Below, piece by piece: positions 7,241 through 9,359 of a stretch of 9,359 nucleotides of DNA. A program made the translations under genes and the position numbers. Every line of letters starts with the position of its first letter. Position 1 is the first letter of the stretch. Source of the stretch: Candidatus Thiodictyon intracellulare (lineage in GTDB: Bacteria > Pseudomonadota > Gammaproteobacteria > Chromatiales > Chromatiaceae). The stretch covers positions 1-9,359 of the forward strand of contig JADNEJ010000425.1 of the NCBI GenBank assembly GCA_016292295.1, read 5' to 3'. A model generated the notes under the pieces. That model made no database searches and was not told the origin of the DNA. It saw only the letters and a program-made list of their open reading frames with translations.

Positions 7241-7467
7241 ATGCCACAAATGATCACCGGTATTGTCAAGTGGTTCAACAACGCGAAGGGCTGCGGGTTC
7301 GTGAAGCCCGACGGCCGCGAAGAAGACGTGTTCGTGCACTTCTCTGCAATCGACATGGATTGATATAAAACCTTGAGAGAAGCGCAAAAAGTCGAATTTG
7401 AGTCGAATTTGAGGTAAGCCATGGACCCAAGGGACTGCACGCGGCCCAAGTCCACCGAGTGGGATGA
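7241..7467 (+). pseudogene. cspD: CspD-type cold-shock domain protein, disrupted
   Basis: The frame starts [20 protein letters not shown] and continues [20 protein letters not shown], a clear cold-shock domain with RNP2 (VFVHF). It stops at TGA 7361-7363, where cold-shock proteins have Gly (MDGYKTL); GGA to TGA is a one-base change. Reading through it gives YKTLREAQKVEFE. An 11-bp tandem duplication (gtcgaatttga, 7391-7401 and 7402-7412) then shifts the frame into TAA at 7415. Removing one copy restores VEFEVSHGPKGLHAAQVHRVG and a TGA at 7465-7467, giving 71 codons, normal for the family. RNP1 also reads KGCGF instead of KGFGF. The position beside clpS matches cspD of E. coli and Pseudomonas. 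The promoter, ribosome binding site and terminator look intact, suggesting recent loss. A truncated peptide of 37-40 residues could still be made. Confidence 0.9.
7391..7412 (+). repeat. Perfect 11-bp tandem duplication inside the csp gene
   Basis: The unit gtcgaatttga occurs twice back to back (7391-7401, 7402-7412). Eleven is not a multiple of three, so the duplication changes the reading frame. The frame before the first copy and the frame after the second copy both encode cold-shock domain sequence, which shows that one copy is the added one. Confidence 0.95.
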
Positions 7468-7517
7468 AGCACCCACCCGACCCCATCCGCGACGACGGGA
7501 CTGCCGTTACACTCCTG

Positions 7518-7549
7518 CGGGCGTACCGACCGATCGGCACGCCCGTTTT
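7518..7549 (+). terminator. Intrinsic terminator downstream of the cold-shock gene
   Basis: CGGGCGT (7518-7524) pairs with ACGCCCG (7539-7545). After one A/C mismatch, CCGA (7526-7529) pairs with TCGG (7534-7537) around a CCGA loop, and TTTT (7546-7549) follows. The orientation serves plus-strand transcripts, about 50 nt after the restored end of the cold-shock frame and just before the convergent icd. The T run is short, so efficiency may be moderate. Confidence 0.65.
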
Positions 7550-7584
7550 GCCGCGAGCGGACACCGTGGGAGCAACCGCGCGCT

Positions 7585-8841
7585 CTACATTTTCGCGATC
7601 ATCGCCGTGCCAAAGGCCGAGCAACTCAGCTTGGTGGCCCCCGGCATTAGCCGCTCCAGGTCATAGGTCACGGTCTTGTCGGCGATCGCTTCCTCCACGC
7701 CCTTAATGATCAAGTCCGCCGCCTCGGTCCAGCCCATATGTCGCAACATCATCTCGGCCGAGAGGATCAAGGAACAGGGGTTGACCTGGTCCTTGCCCGC
7801 GTATTTGGGAGCGGTGCCGTGGGTCGCCTCGAACATTGCCACCGAGTCAGAAAGGTTGGCCCCGGGGGCCATCCCGATACCCCCAACCTGCGCCGCCAGG
7901 GCATCGGAGATGTAGTCGCCGTTGAGGTTGAGTGTGGCAATCACCGCATAGTCCTTGGGCCGCAGCAAGATCTGTTGGAGGAACGCGTCCGCGATGACAT
8001 CCTTGACCACGATATCCCGGCCCGTCTTAGGGTTTTTGAAGTGGCACCAGGGCCCGCCATCGAGTTCCACCGCACCGAACTCGGATTTTGCCAGATAATA
8101 CCCCCACTGTTTGAAAGCGCCCTCGGTAAATTTCATGATGTTGCCCTTGTGTACCAGGGTCACCGAGGCGCGATCGTTGTCGATGGCGTACGCAATGGCC
8201 TTGCGAACCAGCCGCTCAGTCCCCTCCCGCGAGACCGGTTTGATGCCGATCCCGGACGTTGCCGGGAAGCGAATTTTGGTGACACCCATCTCGTCCTGCA
8301 AGAAGTCAATGACCTTCTTGACCTCGGGGGTCCCCGCCTGCCACTCGATGCCGGCGTAGATATCCTCCGCGTTCTCACGGAAGATCACCATGTCGGTGTG
8401 CTGAGGCTCCTTGAGCGGACTGGGGGTCCCGGTGAAGTAGCGCACCGGCCGCAGGCAGACATAGAGGTCAAGCTCCTGCCGCAAAGTGACGTTAAGCGAA
8501 CGGATGCCGCCGCCCACCGGCGTGGTCAAGGGCCCTTTGATGGAGACCACGAACTCCTTGACTGCCCGCAGGCTCTCCGCCGGTAACCAAACGTCCTCCC
8601 CATAGATTCGCGTGGACTTCTCGCCGGCGTAGATTTCCATCCATGTGATCCGCCGCGTCCCACCGTAAGCGCGCTCAACCGCGGCATCCGTCACCGCAAT
8701 CATCACCGGTGTGATATCGATCCCGATCCCGTCGCCCTCAATGTACGGGATAATCGGCTGGTCCGGCACGGATAGGGACAGGTCCGCGTTAACCCGGATC
8801 TTTGCTCCATCCGCCGGGACTTTGATTTTCTCGTAGGCCAT
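7585..8841 (-). CDS. icd: NADP-dependent isocitrate dehydrogenase
   Basis: Icd oxidatively decarboxylates isocitrate to 2-oxoglutarate in the TCA cycle, yielding NADPH. The 418-residue protein is collinear with the 416-residue E. coli enzyme, offset by two residues. The substrate site is intact: S115 and N117 in GGIRSLN, R121, R131 and R155 (FREN), Y162 in EDIYAG, K232 in HKGN and D285 in VIAD. NADP-type discriminators K346, Y347, V353, Y393 and R397 are all present. S115 is the residue that AceK phosphorylates in E. coli, so the same control is possible if aceK exists elsewhere. The ATG at 8841 gives the family N terminus [15 protein letters not shown]. The frame is open 96 codons further upstream, but that part is low-complexity and unrelated. 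A weak purine-rich ribosome binding site (agagagaacagaaag) precedes the start. The gene converges on the csp pseudogene, as in Pseudomonas clpA-clpS-cspD-icd. Confidence 0.98.
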   Translation of the reverse strand: MAYEKIKVPADGAKIRVNADLSLSVPDQPIIPYIEGDGIGIDITPVMIAVTDAAVERAYGGTRRITWMEIYAGEKSTRIYGEDVWLPAESLRAVKEFVVSIKGPLTTPVGGGIRSLNVTLRQELDLYVCLRPVRYFTGTPSPLKEPQHTDMVIFRENAEDIYAGIEWQAGTPEVKKVIDFLQDEMGVTKIRFPATSGIGIKPVSREGTERLVRKAIAYAIDNDRASVTLVHKGNIMKFTEGAFKQWGYYLAKSEFGAVELDGGPWCHFKNPKTGRDIVVKDVIADAFLQQILLRPKDYAVIATLNLNGDYISDALAAQVGGIGMAPGANLSDSVAMFEATHGTAPKYAGKDQVNPCSLILSAEMMLRHMGWTEAADLIIKGVEEAIADKTVTYDLERLMPGATKLSCSAFGTAMIAKM

Positions 8842-9141
8842 CTTTCTGTTCTCTCTGTGGTCGCCAGAAACCTCAATGCTAACACTGCGGCACCGCCAAG
8901 TGCTGACCAGACGCAAGCACCGCAACGAACCGGGCGAACGACGACCGTTCCGCCAGACCGCGACTGAAATCATGCTTCGCCTCCGTTTCTGCGAACCAGT
9001 CCTCAGAAGTCTGTCGACATTTTGGCCAATATTGCCACAGCGCGAGTTACCGGTGCCCGAGCCGACCCAAGCATCGCCCCAGACCACTATCCGCGCCGCG
9101 GCGCCGCGCTCCGCCAGTCCAACAACCAAGGGGAGACGTAG
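8842..9141. other. Intergenic region upstream of icd
   Basis: This 300-bp divergent region should hold the icd promoter on the minus strand, but I find no clear -35/-10 pair. One nearly perfect dyad is visible at 9023-9037: TGGC, one extra C, the self-complementary AATATT, then GCCA, in an AT-richer patch. It could be a regulator site. On the plus strand AAGGGGAG (9128-9135) is the ribosome binding site of the truncated ORF at 9142. Confidence 0.45.
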
Positions 9142-9180
9142 ATGATCTGGACACTTTTTGCTCTCTTCACCGCCGTCGTC
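9142..9180 (+). pseudogene. 5' remnant of a gene interrupted by an insertion sequence
   Basis: An ATG at 9142 with a strong Shine-Dalgarno AAGGGGAG six nt upstream begins a hydrophobic, membrane-anchor-like N terminus, [13 protein letters not shown]. At 9181 the sequence changes to CTAG followed by what looks like an insertion sequence end. The fused frame then runs on through arginine- and glycine-rich sequence to a TAA at 9241-9243 (33 codons in total). The good ribosome binding site and the abrupt change of character suggest that a real membrane or exported protein began here. Too little remains to name it. A small intact lipoprotein-like ORF is the alternative (VVLAAC resembles a lipobox), but the residues after the Cys look unselected. 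Confidence 0.5.
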
Positions 9181-9184
9181 CTAG

Positions 9185-9359
9185 CAGCCTGTCGGGCTTC
9201 TGGACCCCGTCGGGGCGGCGGGTCCGGTACACTGCCTGGATAAATCATGATGGCTGGAGTGCTACTGCCGATGCGCCGCTTCTACCTGATGGACCGCGAC
9301 ACTAACTTGCTCCTGCCGCTGTCGGTGCAGGACTGGCTGTCCAAGGGCTACCTGGCACG
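9185..9359 (+). mobile_element. IS1182-like insertion sequence, left end (partial, leaves window at right)
   Basis: CAGCCTGTCGGGCTTCTGG from 9185, directly after CTAG (9181-9184), resembles the terminal inverted repeats I associate with IS1182/IS5-type elements. A stable hairpin follows (GGACCC 9202-9207 with GGGTCC 9220-9225), and a transposase ORF begins about 60 nt from the proposed end. CTAG could be one copy of a four-base target duplication. The other end is outside the window, so the boundary and family remain provisional. Confidence 0.6.
9247..9359 (+). CDS. IS1182-family transposase, N-terminal fragment
   Basis: The open frame runs from ATG 9247 to the window edge and encodes MRRFYLMDRDTNLLLPLSVQ from residue 9, then DWLSKGYLA. 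The pattern LLLP-x-S-V-Q-DWL is characteristic of the start of IS1182-type DDE transposases (DUF772 N-terminal region). ATG 9271 (MRRFYL), preceded by GGAG 11 nt upstream, is an equally good or better start. The rest, including the catalytic DDE core, lies beyond the window, so whether the copy is intact is unknown. Confidence 0.75.
   Translation, partial: MMAGVLLPMRRFYLMDRDTNLLLPLSVQDWLSKGYLA

Noticed and set aside
8842..9129. Ninety-six-codon N-terminal extension of icd
   Set aside because: The extension is arginine- and serine-rich with no homology; the normal Icd N terminus starts at 8841.
1..9359. CRISPR array, toxin-antitoxin, phage or defence island
   Set aside because: No regularly spaced repeats and no such genes; apart from insertion sequence ends the content is conserved housekeeping.

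Overview
This is a high-GC gammaproteobacterial chromosome fragment. Protein similarity and gene order point towards the Chromatiales or a neighbouring group; that placement is an inference from gene content, not a database result. The core is an ordinary, well-conserved housekeeping neighbourhood, aat-bpt-infA / clpA-clpS / csp / icd, which is also the order known in Pseudomonas. I see no undescribed multi-gene system. The interesting parts are decay, mobile DNA at both ends, and one suggestive neighbour of the N-degron transferases.

Layout. Positions 1-404 look like the end of an IS66-type insertion sequence reading leftwards out of the window; its first small gene is frameshifted. From 622 to 3336 three genes lie head to tail on the plus strand: a FemAB-like/GNAT-fold transferase, aat and bpt. 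infA (3467-3685) follows with its own extended -10 promoter. A 547-bp stretch without a convincing gene separates infA from clpA (4233-6494, minus) and clpS (6619-6942, minus). Divergent from clpS is a CspD-type cold-shock gene (7241-7467, plus) that is broken twice: a GGA to TGA nonsense change and an 11-bp tandem duplication. Its promoter, leader and terminator still look intact. icd (7585-8841, minus) converges on it. Beyond icd, a gene with a good ribosome binding site (start 9142) is cut after about 13 codons by a second insertion sequence, an IS1182-like element whose transposase runs off the right edge.

How the genes work together. Aat adds Leu or Phe to N-terminal Lys or Arg, and Bpt adds Leu to N-terminal Asp or Glu. 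ClpS recognises the resulting N-degrons and passes them to ClpA, which unfolds them into ClpP (not in this window). The writer and reader halves of the bacterial N-degron pathway therefore sit within about 5.2 kb, on opposite strands around infA. The transferase at 622 belongs to a fold family shared with aminoacyl-tRNA-dependent transferases, so its place directly upstream of aat and bpt is worth testing. icd encodes an NADP-type isocitrate dehydrogenase with the regulatory phosphoserine motif intact.

Both ends of the window lie inside likely multicopy insertion sequences, so it may be a whole contig broken at repeats.
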